Shown here: one piece after another, positions 1-8,841 of the stretch
Numbering within the stretch: the first letter of the stretch is position 1
Layout of the letters: each line of letters opens with the position of its first letter
DNA from: Nitrincola iocasae
GTDB taxonomy: Bacteria > Pseudomonadota > Gammaproteobacteria > Pseudomonadales > Balneatricaceae
DNA: 64,000 bases
NCBI RefSeq assembly: GCF_008727795.1
Contig: NZ_CP044222.1
Location: 310,001 to 374,000 of the forward strand
Reading direction: 5' to 3'
Notes under the pieces: generated by a model
Told to the model about the DNA's origin: nothing
The model's input: the letters and a program-made list of their open reading frames with translations, nothing else
Databases searched by the model: none
Program-made: the position numbers and the translations under genes

Positions 1-207
1 CTTTAGGTTATCATTGTAGGTTACTTTTTTTCCCATCTTTAAAAAAAGTAGACTGACGCTTGCGGTACCACCAAATACATCTAAAACAGTTTCAAATTCA
101 ATGTTTTTTGTAATTGCATGGATCCAGCTTAGGTGTTGTCGTTTACTGCCGTAATACCTGGTTTTTGGAAATTCTGTAATTTTTAGTTCATTCACAAGTT
201 GTTGCAC
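1..207 (-). CDS. DNA adenine methyltransferase (D12 class), N-terminal part only
   Basis: The minus strand reads as the beginning of an N6-adenine DNA methyltransferase of the D12 class, which transfers a methyl group from S-adenosylmethionine to adenine. The visible 65 or so codons contain the family opening RYYGSKRQHLSWI and the SAM-binding motif I region DVFGGTASVSLLFLKMGKK. The catalytic DPPY motif would lie beyond the window edge. There is no in-frame ATG after the upstream stop; the plausible starts are TTG or GTG codons at about 210-205. The DNA is much more AT-rich than radA next door, which suggests horizontal transfer. It could be an orphan methylase or part of a restriction-modification pair; the window cannot tell. 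Confidence 0.75.
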   Translation of the reverse strand, partial: MQQLVNELKITEFPKTRYYGSKRQHLSWIHAITKNIEFETVLDVFGGTASVSLLFLKMGKKVTYNDNLK

Positions 208-231
208 CAATGATTCTATACTAGATATAAT
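202..231 (+). promoter_or_regulatory. possible radA promoter
   Basis: TTGCAC at 202-207 and TATAAT at 226-231 are separated by 18 bp and point towards radA. The site overlaps the start of the divergent methyltransferase gene. The surrounding DNA is AT-rich, so a chance match is possible. Confidence 0.35.
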
Positions 232-295
232 TTTAACATATCACATCTTTATGCATATACTGAACTTCTAATTCAATGTCGGATGAATAGTGGAC

Positions 296-1681
296 ATGGC
301 TAAAGCAAAATCCGCGTATGTCTGTAATGACTGTGGCGCTGACTACACCAAGTGGCAGGGGCAGTGCAGTGCCTGCGGTGCCTGGAATACCCTGACCGAG
401 GTGCGACTCAGTAGTGCATCCGCAGCAGGTTCTAGCCGCGGCGCACGCTTTGATGGCTATGCCGGAGATTCAGGTCTGAGTGCGCGTAAGCGTGTTGTCA
501 GCCTGGGCGAGGTGGATCTTGAAGCCATGCCGCGTATTCCAACTGGCACAGGTGAATTGGATCGTGTGCTGGGCGGAGGGCTGGTGCCGGGTTCTGCGGT
601 GTTGATTGGCGGGCATCCGGGGGCCGGTAAGAGTACGTTGTTGTTACAAACCCTGTGCCACCTTGCCGGACATTACCCTGCACTCTATGTTACGGGTGAA
701 GAGTCCTTGCAGCAGGTCGCTCTGCGTGCGTCGCGTCTGGGGTTGAAGGCAGATCATCTGAAAATGCTATCGGAGACTTCCGTAGAGACTATCTGTGATG
801 TGGCACAGCAGCTTAAGCCGAAGGTGATCGTTATCGATTCGATTCAGGTGATGCATGTAGCAGATGTACAGTCAGCTCCGGGCTCTGTATCCCAGGTGCG
901 TGAATCCGCCGCTTACCTGACCCGCTTTGCCAAGCAAACCGGTACGGTGCTGTTTTTGGTGGGACATGTGACCAAGGATGGCTCATTAGCTGGCCCCAAA
1001 GTATTGGAGCATATGATTGACTGTTCGCTGCAGTTGGAAGGGTCGTCTGATAGTCGTTTTCGCACCTTGCGCAGTCATAAAAATCGCTTTGGCGCTGTGA
1101 ATGAACTGGGTGTGTTTGCCATGCTGGAAACCGGTTTAAAAGAGGTACGTAACCCCAGTTCTATTTTCCTGACGCGGGGGGATGAGCCCAGTGCGGGCAG
1201 TGTGGTGATGGTGGTTTGGGAGGGGACGCGGCCTTTGCTGGTTGAGTTGCAGGCATTGGTGGATGAGTCGCATTTGTCTAATCCGCGCCGTGTAGCCGTG
1301 GGTCTGGATCAGAATCGTCTGGCGATGTTGTTGGCGGTGCTAAATCGTCATGGCGGACTAATGACCGGCGATCAGGATGTGTTTGTCAATGTCGTTGGCG
1401 GCGTGCGTGTATTGGAAACCAGTGCCGACCTGGCGTTGTTACTGGCTATTGTTTCCAGTTTTCGTGATCAGGCCTTGCCGCATGAATTGATCGTGTTTGG
1501 CGAAGTGGGGTTGTCGGGTGAAATTCGCCCGGTGCCCAATGGCCAGGAACGCATTCGCGAAGCGGCCAAGCACGGGTTCAAAAGAGCGATAGTGCCAAAG
1601 GCCAATGTGCCCAAGGAGCCCGTGCCGGGGATACAGGTGATAGGTGTCAGTGTTCTGGCTGATGCACTGGATCAGATCTAG
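296..1681 (+). CDS. radA: DNA repair protein RadA
   Basis: RadA is a RecA-related ATPase that drives branch migration during homologous recombination and repair. The protein begins with a four-cysteine zinc finger (CNDCG then CSACG within the first 30 residues), followed by Walker A GGHPGAGKST near residue 103, the RadA-specific KNRFG motif near residue 262, and a C-terminal Lon-like domain. About 461 residues is the normal family length. The ATG at 296 gives the usual MAKAKSAYVCNDCG opening; an in-frame GTG six bases upstream is less likely. It converges with the PilZ gene, with only four bases between the stop codons. Confidence 0.97.
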   Translation: MAKAKSAYVCNDCGADYTKWQGQCSACGAWNTLTEVRLSSASAAGSSRGARFDGYAGDSGLSARKRVVSLGEVDLEAMPRIPTGTGELDRVLGGGLVPGSAVLIGGHPGAGKSTLLLQTLCHLAGHYPALYVTGEESLQQVALRASRLGLKADHLKMLSETSVETICDVAQQLKPKVIVIDSIQVMHVADVQSAPGSVSQVRESAAYLTRFAKQTGTVLFLVGHVTKDGSLAGPKVLEHMIDCSLQLEGSSDSRFRTLRSHKNRFGAVNELGVFAMLETGLKEVRNPSSIFLTRGDEPSAGSVVMVVWEGTRPLLVELQALVDESHLSNPRRVAVGLDQNRLAMLLAVLNRHGGLMTGDQDVFVNVVGGVRVLETSADLALLLAIVSSFRDQALPHELIVFGEVGLSGEIRPVPNGQERIREAAKHGFKRAIVPKANVPKEPVPGIQVIGVSVLADALDQI

Positions 1682-1695
1682 ATGCTTAATCCAGT
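1666..1695. terminator. possible bidirectional hairpin between radA and the PilZ gene
   Basis: ACTGGAT at 1666-1672 and its exact complement ATCCAGT at 1689-1695 flank the two convergent stop codons. The arms are only 7 bp, the loop is 16 nt and no T-tract follows on the plus strand, so termination is uncertain. Confidence 0.3.
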
Positions 1696-2054
1696 ACCAT
1701 CTGTTCCAGTTCCCGTTCCAATAAGGTTTCGTCACCCAAATTCAGTTCAAGCAGGCGACGCAAGTGGGACATGCTGTCCAGGTCTATTTCTTTGACAAAG
1801 AAACCATAATTTGGCGGCTCAGCATAGTTCAGCTGGGTTTTCATGCGGATCAATACATCGTTGGCGAGGTAAATATTGATTTCTGCTTCGCCGCCGATAT
1901 CCAGTGCCAGCGGATGGTTGAACTGCAATAATACACCGCGCAGTGAAATATCGATCAGCTGCATGACAATGGCGCCACCGCTGTAATGCACTTCGCACTC
2001 GGCATCAAAGTTGATCCGGGTGAAGCGGCGGCGGTCTTGTTCGTTAGTGTTCAC
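1686..2054 (-). CDS. PilZ-domain protein
   Basis: This 122-residue protein is a single PilZ domain, the common receptor for cyclic di-GMP. The two ligand-binding signatures are visible: an arginine-rich RxxxR region (RRRFTR, residues 8-13) and the DxSxxG motif as DISLRG (residues 36-41). There is no fused output domain, so it probably acts through a partner protein, as other stand-alone PilZ proteins do in motility or envelope control. A diguanylate cyclase gene starts 200 bp away in the divergent direction, which fits a shared signalling theme, although the partner cannot be inferred. Confidence 0.85.
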   Translation of the reverse strand: MNTNEQDRRRFTRINFDAECEVHYSGGAIVMQLIDISLRGVLLQFNHPLALDIGGEAEINIYLANDVLIRMKTQLNYAEPPNYGFFVKEIDLDSMSHLRRLLELNLGDETLLERELEQMVLD

Positions 2055-2254
2055 TGTGTTTTCCTCGTTTGATATCCCTCGGCTGAGATTGAATCAGACG
2101 AGAGATTGATTCCATTTTAGTACAACTTGCACAACAGCGTTAATCACTTGCTTTGTTTATGGAGTCTGACCTCAGACTCGGTTATCCTTCTGATAAATTA
2201 ACACATACTGTCTGGCGCTGTCTGCTGTCACTGGGTGGGAAAAGGGGTGAATTG

Positions 2255-3343
2255 ATGTATCCAATTCTTGAGTTGTTTTCAGCTCGGGGCCATACGCACT
2301 ATTTTCAACATACGCGTAGCTTCTATACTTATCGCCGAGTGCGGGTGATCTCACTGATTTTGGCGATTCTGCAAAGCGCCTGGATTCTGGTGGATCATTA
2401 TTTGTTGCCGGCAGATGTGCAGATGCCGATTGCCATAGCGAGGGTGCTGAGTAGCCTGTTTTTTCTTGGATTGTTTTTCTGGGGGCGACGCCCTTACAGT
2501 CCTCGCCTGGCATTGTTGCGTCAATTACTACTATTTCTGGTGCTGACGGCATTTCATACCTTTAGCACGGCGCTGTTGATTATTCATGGTCACGAGCAGA
2601 GTGTTGCCGGTTATCAGTTTTTTCCATTTATGATTATCAGCATGATGGCAATCTTCCCCTTGGCTATAGTAGAAGTGCTTGGCATAACCCTGCTGCTGTT
2701 ATTGGTAGAGCTCGTAACTCAGCTTTCCAGGGGGAATCTGGGGGAAGTGTCGGCAATTAATAACCTCTGGTTACTATTGGTGTTGGCCGTAGTTGCTGGC
2801 TGGGCAGCGGTGAATCAGTTGAACATGCTGTTGGTGCTCTATCGACAGGCTACGCGTGATGCGCTGACTGGCTTGGCTAACCGACGTCTGATTCTGGAGC
2901 AACTGGACACAGACATGGCCTTATCAAAGGATGCCGAAAAGCCGCTGGCTGTGCTGCTGTTCGATCTGGATAAGTTTAAGGGCTTTAACGATACCTACGG
3001 TCATGCCGCCGGTGATATCGTGCTTAAATATTTTGCTGGTATCTTGAAAAAGCACACGCGCAAAAAACTGGATCTGGCGGGGCGTTTTGGCGGTGAGGAG
3101 TTTTTGATGGTGTTGCCGGGGATGAGTGGTGCTGAGGCATCAGTTGTGGCCGAAGCTATCGGCAAAACGTGCCGTGAAGTCAGTGTCCAGGTACCCAGTG
3201 GTGAGAAGGTCGGCTTTACCACTAGTATAGGAGTCGCTGTATTGAAACAAGGTGAGACGCAATCTGAGTTGATCCGGCGCGCCGACGAGGCCCTGTATAA
3301 AGCCAAGGACAGCGGCCGGGATCAGTATAAACTGGCGGATTAA
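2255..3343 (+). CDS. membrane diguanylate cyclase (GGDEF)
   Basis: The N-terminal half (about residues 28-195) holds roughly six hydrophobic segments. The C-terminal half is a GGDEF domain that makes cyclic di-GMP from two GTP: DALTGLANRR, DLDKFKGFNDTYGHAAGD, then the active-site loop RFGGEEF. GGEEF is a catalytically competent signature. The inhibitory I-site that normally reads RxxD just before it reads KKLD here, so product inhibition may be weak. The start at 2255 is chosen because GGGGTGA lies a few bases upstream; an in-frame start at 2153 would add 34 non-hydrophobic residues without a clear ribosome site. Its stop overlaps the convergent ettA stop by four bases. Confidence 0.9.
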   Translation: MYPILELFSARGHTHYFQHTRSFYTYRRVRVISLILAILQSAWILVDHYLLPADVQMPIAIARVLSSLFFLGLFFWGRRPYSPRLALLRQLLLFLVLTAFHTFSTALLIIHGHEQSVAGYQFFPFMIISMMAIFPLAIVEVLGITLLLLLVELVTQLSRGNLGEVSAINNLWLLLVLAVVAGWAAVNQLNMLLVLYRQATRDALTGLANRRLILEQLDTDMALSKDAEKPLAVLLFDLDKFKGFNDTYGHAAGDIVLKYFAGILKKHTRKKLDLAGRFGGEEFLMVLPGMSGAEASVVAEAIGKTCREVSVQVPSGEKVGFTTSIGVAVLKQGETQSELIRRADEALYKAKDSGRDQYKLAD

Positions 3344-4998
3344 TGCATCCGCTTGTACTTGATGCGCTCCGGCTGGTGATCCTTGCCGTGGCGCTTGCGG
3401 TAGTCATCCGCATACTCCGTGTAGTTGCCTTCGAAGAAGGCCACGGTAGAATCCCCTTCGTAGGCGATCATGTGGGTGCACACGCGATCCAGGAACCAAC
3501 GGTCATGCGAGATCACCACAGCCGAGCCGGGGAAGGCCAGGATGGCTTCTTCCAGGGCGCGCAATGTTTCCACGTCCAGGTCGTTGGTGGGCTCATCCAG
3601 TAACAGCACGTTGCCGCCTTCTTTCAGCAGCTTGGCCATGTGCAGACGATTGCGTTCACCGCCGGACAGATCCTTGACGAACTTCTGCTGATCGGCACCT
3701 TTAAAATTAAAGCGACCGCAATAAGCGCGTGCCGGTGTCTGATAGGTGCCAACAGTAATGATGTCCTGACTGCCGGAGATCTCTTCAAATACGGTCTTGT
3801 TGCCTTCCAGTTCACGTGACTGGTTAACATAGGACAGCTTCACCGTGCTGCCGATTTCAATCTCGCCGGAATCGGGTTGTTCCTCGCCACTGATCATCCG
3901 GAACAGCGTGGATTTACCCGCACCATTCGGACCGATGATACCAACGATGGCACCGGGTGGAATTGACAGGCTGACGTTTTCAAATAACAGCTTGTCATCA
4001 TAGGACTTGGTGACATTGTGCAGCTCAATGACTTTGTCTCCCAGACGCGGTCCAGGTGGAATGTAAATTTCCTGGGTTTCGTTGCGCTGCTGGAATTCGC
4101 GAGAGTTCATCTCTTCAAACTGCTTGATACGCGATTTGGACTTAGCCTGACGTCCTTTGGCTCCCTGACGGACCCATTCCAGTTCAGCCTGAATCGCTTT
4201 GCGATGCGAGGCTTCCTGCTTGGCTTCGGCGGCAAGGCGCTGGTCTTTCTGCTCTAGCCAGGAAGAGTAGTTACCCTCGTAAGGAATGCCACGGCCACGG
4301 TCGAGTTCCAGAATCCAGCCAGCGGCGTTATCCAGGAAGTAGCGGTCATGGGTGATGGCCACAACGGTACCGGGATATTCCTGCAGAAAGCGTTCGATCC
4401 AGGCAATGGATTCAGCATCCAGATGGTTAGTAGGCTCATCCAGCAGCAGCATGTCCGGGTGATCGAGCAGCAGGCGGCACAGCGCCACTCGACGGCGCTC
4501 ACCGCCGGAGAGTACCGCAACTTGCGTCTCCCAGGGCGGCAGGCGGAGGGCATCGGCGGCACGCTCCAGAGCATTGTCGAGGTTGTGGCCGTCTTTGGCT
4601 TGAATCAGGTTTTCCAGTTCGGCCTGTTTTTTCGCCAGTTCATCAAAGTCGGCATCAGGATCAGCATAGGCGGCATACACTGCATCCAATCCAGCCAGTG
4701 CCTCTTTAACATCGGCGACGGCTTCTTCAACCACTTCACGCACGGTTTTGCTGTCATCCAGCTCAGGTTCCTGTGGCAGGTAACCCACCTTAATGCCGGG
4801 CATAGGCTGGGCTTCGCCGATATATTCCTGATCAAGGCCGGCCATGATTTTCAGCAGTGAGGATTTACCTGAGCCGTTCAGGCCAAGCACGCCGATTTTG
4901 GCACCAGGGAAAAATGACAGTGAGATGTCTTTTAGAATTTCGCGTTTGGGTGGCACAATTTTGCCAACGCGGTTCATGCTGTATACGTATTGAGCCAT
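3340..4998 (-). CDS. ettA: energy-dependent translational throttle protein EttA
   Basis: EttA is an ABC-F protein that binds the ribosomal E site and gates the first peptide bond according to ADP/ATP ratio. Two ABC cassettes are present: Walker A motifs GLNGSGKSS (near residue 39) and GPNGAGKST (near residue 356), each followed by LSGGER and a LLLDEPTNxLD Walker B. There are no transmembrane segments. The opening MAQYVYSMNRVGKIVPPK matches the family, so the ATG at 4998 is preferred over one three codons upstream. About 552 residues is the expected length. The gene converges with the GGDEF gene, overlapping it by four bases. Confidence 0.97.
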   Translation of the reverse strand: MAQYVYSMNRVGKIVPPKREILKDISLSFFPGAKIGVLGLNGSGKSSLLKIMAGLDQEYIGEAQPMPGIKVGYLPQEPELDDSKTVREVVEEAVADVKEALAGLDAVYAAYADPDADFDELAKKQAELENLIQAKDGHNLDNALERAADALRLPPWETQVAVLSGGERRRVALCRLLLDHPDMLLLDEPTNHLDAESIAWIERFLQEYPGTVVAITHDRYFLDNAAGWILELDRGRGIPYEGNYSSWLEQKDQRLAAEAKQEASHRKAIQAELEWVRQGAKGRQAKSKSRIKQFEEMNSREFQQRNETQEIYIPPGPRLGDKVIELHNVTKSYDDKLLFENVSLSIPPGAIVGIIGPNGAGKSTLFRMISGEEQPDSGEIEIGSTVKLSYVNQSRELEGNKTVFEEISGSQDIITVGTYQTPARAYCGRFNFKGADQQKFVKDLSGGERNRLHMAKLLKEGGNVLLLDEPTNDLDVETLRALEEAILAFPGSAVVISHDRWFLDRVCTHMIAYEGDSTVAFFEGNYTEYADDYRKRHGKDHQPERIKYKRMH

Positions 4999-5162
4999 GC
5001 AATGCATCCGTCGAAAAATGAGATACGGGAAATGATACTTAAATTCTACCTGTGTGAGTCAACGAATGCGAATGACAAACAGCAACTCGGTGGCTGAGCG
5101 ACAATAAGGAAATTCAACTAGGCATGATGCGCTTTCATGTGCGTTATGGGGTGGCTTTGTAC

Positions 5163-5168
5163 TATAAT
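5163..5168 (+). promoter_or_regulatory. possible glyA -10 element
   Basis: A consensus TATAAT stands 62 bp upstream of the glyA start in an otherwise empty 230-bp gap between divergent ettA and glyA. No convincing -35 box is seen at normal spacing. Confidence 0.3.
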
Positions 5169-5230
5169 GTGCTCCTTTTTTCGAGGTGTCCGGATTTCCG
5201 CGCCTGCTCGGTTAAATACAGAGGAAAGTC

Positions 5231-6487
5231 ATGTTCAGCAAAACTATGTCTATTGCCGGTTTTGATCCGGAACTGTGGTCTGCCATGCAGTCTGAAGCGA
5301 CTCGTCAGGAGGAGCATATTGAACTGATTGCATCCGAAAACTATACCAGTCCGCGTGTCATGCAGGCGCAAGGCTCTGAACTGACCAACAAGTATGCTGA
5401 AGGCTATCCTTCCAAGCGTTATTACGGTGGTTGTGAGTACGTTGATATCGTTGAAGATTTGGCGATTGATCGGGCTAAAGCGCTGTTTGGGGCCAGCTAT
5501 GCTAACGTACAGCCACATTCCGGTTCACAGGCAAACGCCGCTGTGTTCATGGCGCTGTGCAAGCCAGGTGACACGATTTTGGGCATGAGTCTGGCACACG
5601 GTGGACACCTGACTCACGGTGCTTCTGTGTCCTTTTCTGGCCGCATCTACAATGCCGTACAATATGGCTTGAACGAAGCGACTGGCGAGATCGACTATGA
5701 TCAGGTTGAAGCGCTGGCGCTTGAGCACAAACCACGCATGATTATTGCTGGCTTCTCCGCCTATTCGCGTATTGTCGACTGGCAGCGTTTCCGTGACATC
5801 GCTGATAAAGTTGGTGCCTATTTGTTTGTTGATATGGCACACATTGCTGGCCTGGTAGCGGCGGGTGTTTATCCATCACCAGTGCAGTTGGCCGATGTTG
5901 TTACCACCACTACCCACAAAACCCTGGGTGGGCCGCGTGGTGGCCTGATCCTGTCAGCGCGTGCTGATGAAGAGCTGCAGAAAAAGCTTAACTTCGCGGT
6001 TTTCCCTGAATCTCAGGGTGGCCCATTGATGCATGTAATCGCCGCCAAGGCTGTTTGCTTCAAAGAAGCCATGGAGCCTGAGTGGAAGGCGTATCAGGCG
6101 CAGGTGGTGAAAAATGCCCAGGCGATGGTTAAAGTGTTCCTTGATCGTGGCATAGACATTGTTTCCGGTGGCACCGAAGATCACCTGTTCCTGGTGGATC
6201 TGATTCGTAAGGACATCACCGGTAAAGATGCGGATGCCGCCCTGGGTCGCGCGTATATTACCGTGAACAAAAACTCGGTACCGAATGATCCGCGCTCTCC
6301 GTTTGTCACCTCAGGTCTGCGTATCGGTACACCGGCTGTGACTCGCCGTGGCTTTAAAGAAGCTGAAGTGGAGCAGTTGGCTGGCTGGATTTGTGATATT
6401 CTTGACGATATCAATAATGAAGCAACAATCGAGCAGGTTAAGGCGCAGGTTAAAGCCATTTGTGCCCGCTTCCCCGTTTATAAATAA
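5231..6487 (+). CDS. glyA: serine hydroxymethyltransferase
   Basis: GlyA is the PLP enzyme that converts serine and tetrahydrofolate to glycine and 5,10-methylene-tetrahydrofolate, the main cellular source of one-carbon units. The pyridoxal-phosphate lysine lies in TTTTHKTLGGPRGG (about residue 229). Other family landmarks are LIASENYTS, the NKYAEGYPSKRYYGG region and SGLRIGTPAVTRRG. The length of 418 residues is typical. A GAGGAAAG ribosome site precedes the ATG. It appears to be a separate transcription unit, with a hairpin after its stop and nrdR beginning 61 bp downstream. Confidence 0.98.
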   Translation: MFSKTMSIAGFDPELWSAMQSEATRQEEHIELIASENYTSPRVMQAQGSELTNKYAEGYPSKRYYGGCEYVDIVEDLAIDRAKALFGASYANVQPHSGSQANAAVFMALCKPGDTILGMSLAHGGHLTHGASVSFSGRIYNAVQYGLNEATGEIDYDQVEALALEHKPRMIIAGFSAYSRIVDWQRFRDIADKVGAYLFVDMAHIAGLVAAGVYPSPVQLADVVTTTTHKTLGGPRGGLILSARADEELQKKLNFAVFPESQGGPLMHVIAAKAVCFKEAMEPEWKAYQAQVVKNAQAMVKVFLDRGIDIVSGGTEDHLFLVDLIRKDITGKDADAALGRAYITVNKNSVPNDPRSPFVTSGLRIGTPAVTRRGFKEAEVEQLAGWICDILDDINNEATIEQVKAQVKAICARFPVYK

Positions 6488-6493
6488 TCAACT

Positions 6494-6517
6494 CTGACTC
6501 CGCAAAGGCGGGGTCAG
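6494..6517 (+). terminator. hairpin after glyA
   Basis: A 10-bp stem (CTGACTCCGC and GCGGGGTCAG, one G-T pair) with an AAAG loop sits just after the glyA stop. It is followed only by GTTTAACG, so it may be a weak terminator or attenuator before nrdR. Confidence 0.5.
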
Positions 6518-6548
6518 GTTTAACGCTCTTTAGGTTCCGAGGCAACTG

Positions 6549-7022
6549 ATGCATTGTCCATTCTGTGGCGAACATGAAACCAAGGTAGTTGACTCCCGGC
6601 TAGTGGCTGAGGGGCAGCAGATCCGGCGTCGACGTGAGTGCATCAGTTGTCATGAGCGTTTCTCCACCTTTGAAGTAGCTGAGCTGCTGATGCCCAAGGT
6701 GGTTAAAAATGATGGCACCCGTCAACCTTTCGATGAAGACAAACTGCGAGCCGGTATCCAGCGAGCGCTGGAAAAACGGCCGGTCAGTGTTGAAGAATTC
6801 GAAGCTTGCCTGACACGTATCAAACATCGCCTGCGGGCGACGGGCGAGCGCGAGCTTCCCTCTCGTGAAGTCGGTGAAGCGGTCATGGAAGCGCTGCATC
6901 AGTTGGACCAAGTGGCTTATGTGCGCTTTGCCTCCGTCTACCGTAGTTTTCAGGATATCAATGAATTTCGCCAGGAAATCGACCGGCTGTCTTTGAATAA
7001 AGAGACAGGTGGGGACGAATAA
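6549..7022 (+). CDS. nrdR: transcriptional repressor NrdR
   Basis: NrdR represses ribonucleotide reductase genes in response to dATP/ATP bound in its ATP-cone. The N-terminal zinc ribbon shows two CxxC pairs (CPFCG at residue 3 and CISCH near residue 31) joined by the basic RRRRE helix; the ATP-cone spans about residues 47-137. The 157-residue length is normal. It overlaps ribD at TAATG, and the nrdR-ribD-ribE-ribBA-ribH-nusB order is widely conserved in gammaproteobacteria. NrdR boxes upstream of nrd genes would be elsewhere in the genome. Confidence 0.97.
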   Translation: MHCPFCGEHETKVVDSRLVAEGQQIRRRRECISCHERFSTFEVAELLMPKVVKNDGTRQPFDEDKLRAGIQRALEKRPVSVEEFEACLTRIKHRLRATGERELPSREVGEAVMEALHQLDQVAYVRFASVYRSFQDINEFRQEIDRLSLNKETGGDE

Positions 7023-8140
7023 TGTCTTCTGCCGATGATCATCGCTTTATGGCGCGAGCACTGCAACTGGCTGCTCGCGGTCTCTACACTACTCATCCTA
7101 ACCCGCGTGTTGGCTGTGTGCTGGTGCGCGAAGGTCAAATTATTGGTGAAGCCTGGCACCAGCGTGCCGGTCAGCCGCATGCCGAGCCCTTGGCGCTGCA
7201 GCAAGCGGGAAGTCAGGCGCAAGGGGCAACCGCCTATGTCACTCTGGAACCCTGTAGTCACTTTGGCCGGACTCCGCCCTGTGCTGATGCACTGATCGCC
7301 GCTGGTGTGGCTCGTGTGGTCGTTGCCATGCAAGACCCGAATCCGCTGGTGGCAGGGCAGGGTTTGCAGCGTTTGCAACAAGCCGGTGTTGAGATTGTCA
7401 GTGGCCTGATGGAAGCGCAGGCCAGACTGATCAATCCGGGCTTTATTACTCGTATGCAGTCAGGCCTGCCCTATGTGCGGATGAAGCTGGCGATGAGCCT
7501 GGATGGTCGTACCGCCATGCAAAGTGGTGAGTCACAGTGGATTACCGGGCCAGAAGCCAGGGCTGATGTGCAGTGCTTGCGCGCCCGCAGCTCCGCTATT
7601 ATTAGTGGCATCGAGTCGGTGCTGCTGGATGACCCGCAATTAACTGTACGGGATCCCAGCCTGTTGGGTGAAGCGGGTATTCTACGTCAGCCGTTACGTG
7701 TGGTATTGGACTCGCAGTTGCGTATTCCTTTGTCTGCCAAACTTCTGGCTGCAGAGGGTCCAGTAATAATCGTAACGACTGAAACGGCTGACACCCGCAA
7801 GGTCAACGCACTGCAGGATCTGGGTGTTGAGATATTACCCTTGCCACTTCGCGATGGTCAGTTAGATCTTGAAGCCTTGTTGCGACATTTGGCGCAGGTG
7901 CATCAGTGTAATGAAGTGTTAGTGGAAACCGGTGCCCGTCTGGCTGGCAGTTTTGTAGCGCAGCAATGGGTCAATGAGATAGTGATCTATATGGCACCGA
8001 CACTGTTGGGTAGTGATGCCCGTCCGTTGATTGATCTGCCGTTAACACAGATGTCGCAGCAGCGGCGTCTACACATGACCGATCTACGCCAGTTTGGTAA
8101 GGATATTCGTATGACCCTGCAGCCAGTAACGGAGAGCTGA
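7022..8140 (+). CDS. ribD: bifunctional riboflavin deaminase/reductase RibD
   Basis: RibD carries out two consecutive steps of riboflavin synthesis: deamination of the 2,5-diamino-6-ribosylamino-pyrimidinone phosphate, then NADPH reduction of the ribosyl side chain. The N-terminal cytidine-deaminase-like domain has the zinc motif QPHAEPLAL and EPCSHFGRTPPC (residues 54-90). The C-terminal reductase domain starts around residue 150 (YVRMKLAMSLDGRTA). At 372 residues it is full length. The start overlaps the nrdR stop and ribE follows after one base, so the genes are very likely co-translated. No FMN riboswitch was seen ahead of this operon. Confidence 0.97.
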   Translation: MSSADDHRFMARALQLAARGLYTTHPNPRVGCVLVREGQIIGEAWHQRAGQPHAEPLALQQAGSQAQGATAYVTLEPCSHFGRTPPCADALIAAGVARVVVAMQDPNPLVAGQGLQRLQQAGVEIVSGLMEAQARLINPGFITRMQSGLPYVRMKLAMSLDGRTAMQSGESQWITGPEARADVQCLRARSSAIISGIESVLLDDPQLTVRDPSLLGEAGILRQPLRVVLDSQLRIPLSAKLLAAEGPVIIVTTETADTRKVNALQDLGVEILPLPLRDGQLDLEALLRHLAQVHQCNEVLVETGARLAGSFVAQQWVNEIVIYMAPTLLGSDARPLIDLPLTQMSQQRRLHMTDLRQFGKDIRMTLQPVTES

Positions 8141-8141
8141 A

Positions 8142-8822
8142 ATGTTTACAGGTATAATTGAAGCCGTCGGCGAAGTCGCTGATATGCGCATGAAAGATGG
8201 TGATATGCAGTTGACCTTACGCACCGGGAAACTCGCGCTAAGTGATGTTAAACTAGGCGATAGTATTGCGGTCAATGGTGTTTGTCTGACAGCGGTGCAG
8301 TTACCCGGTGATGGTTTTGTTGCTGATGTCTCACGCGAAACTCTGGCACATACCCGCTTTGAGTCGTTGAAAATTGGCGAGCCAGTGAATCTGGAAAAAG
8401 CGCTGATGCCAACCAGTCGTCTGGGTGGGCATCTGGTCAGTGGTCATGTAGATGGCCTGGGTGAAGTGGTAGAGCGTCATGATGATGCCCGCTCCATACG
8501 TTTTACGCTGAAGGCACCCGCTGAGCTGAGCCGTTACATTGCCCACAAGGGCTCCATTACTGTTGATGGTGTCAGTCTGACAGTGAATGCGGTGAAGGGC
8601 GATAGCTTTGAGCTGAATATCGTCCCGCACACGGCACAGGAAACCATTATGGAACACTACCAGAGCGGTCGGCAGGTACATCTGGAAGTGGATCAGATTG
8701 CACGCTACTTGGAGCGCTTACTCACAGGTTCAGCCTCCAGTGAGGGTTATGCACAGCCCAGTGCCAGTGAAGGTGTCAGCCTGGAAAAGCTGGCAGAATA
8801 TGGCTTTATGAGTCGCAGATAA
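8142..8822 (+). CDS. ribE: riboflavin synthase alpha chain
   Basis: This enzyme dismutates two molecules of 6,7-dimethyl-8-ribityllumazine to riboflavin and a pyrimidine. The protein has the two tandem lumazine-binding barrels of the family: the first starts MFTGIIEAVG and contains GVCLTAV, the second contains GHVDGLGEV and GVSLTVNAV. A C-terminal helix promotes trimer formation. The 226-residue length includes a slightly long serine-rich tail (about residues 196-215). In E. coli the same gene is often called ribC. It lies between ribD and ribBA in a tightly packed operon. Confidence 0.97.
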   Translation: MFTGIIEAVGEVADMRMKDGDMQLTLRTGKLALSDVKLGDSIAVNGVCLTAVQLPGDGFVADVSRETLAHTRFESLKIGEPVNLEKALMPTSRLGGHLVSGHVDGLGEVVERHDDARSIRFTLKAPAELSRYIAHKGSITVDGVSLTVNAVKGDSFELNIVPHTAQETIMEHYQSGRQVHLEVDQIARYLERLLTGSASSEGYAQPSASEGVSLEKLAEYGFMSRR

Positions 8823-8841
8823 GTATCCGGAGAATACAACC

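Noticed and set aside
6488..7021. FMN riboswitch ahead of the riboflavin genes
   Set aside because: The gap before nrdR is only 61 bp and shows only a terminator-like hairpin; none of the conserved RFN blocks was seen.
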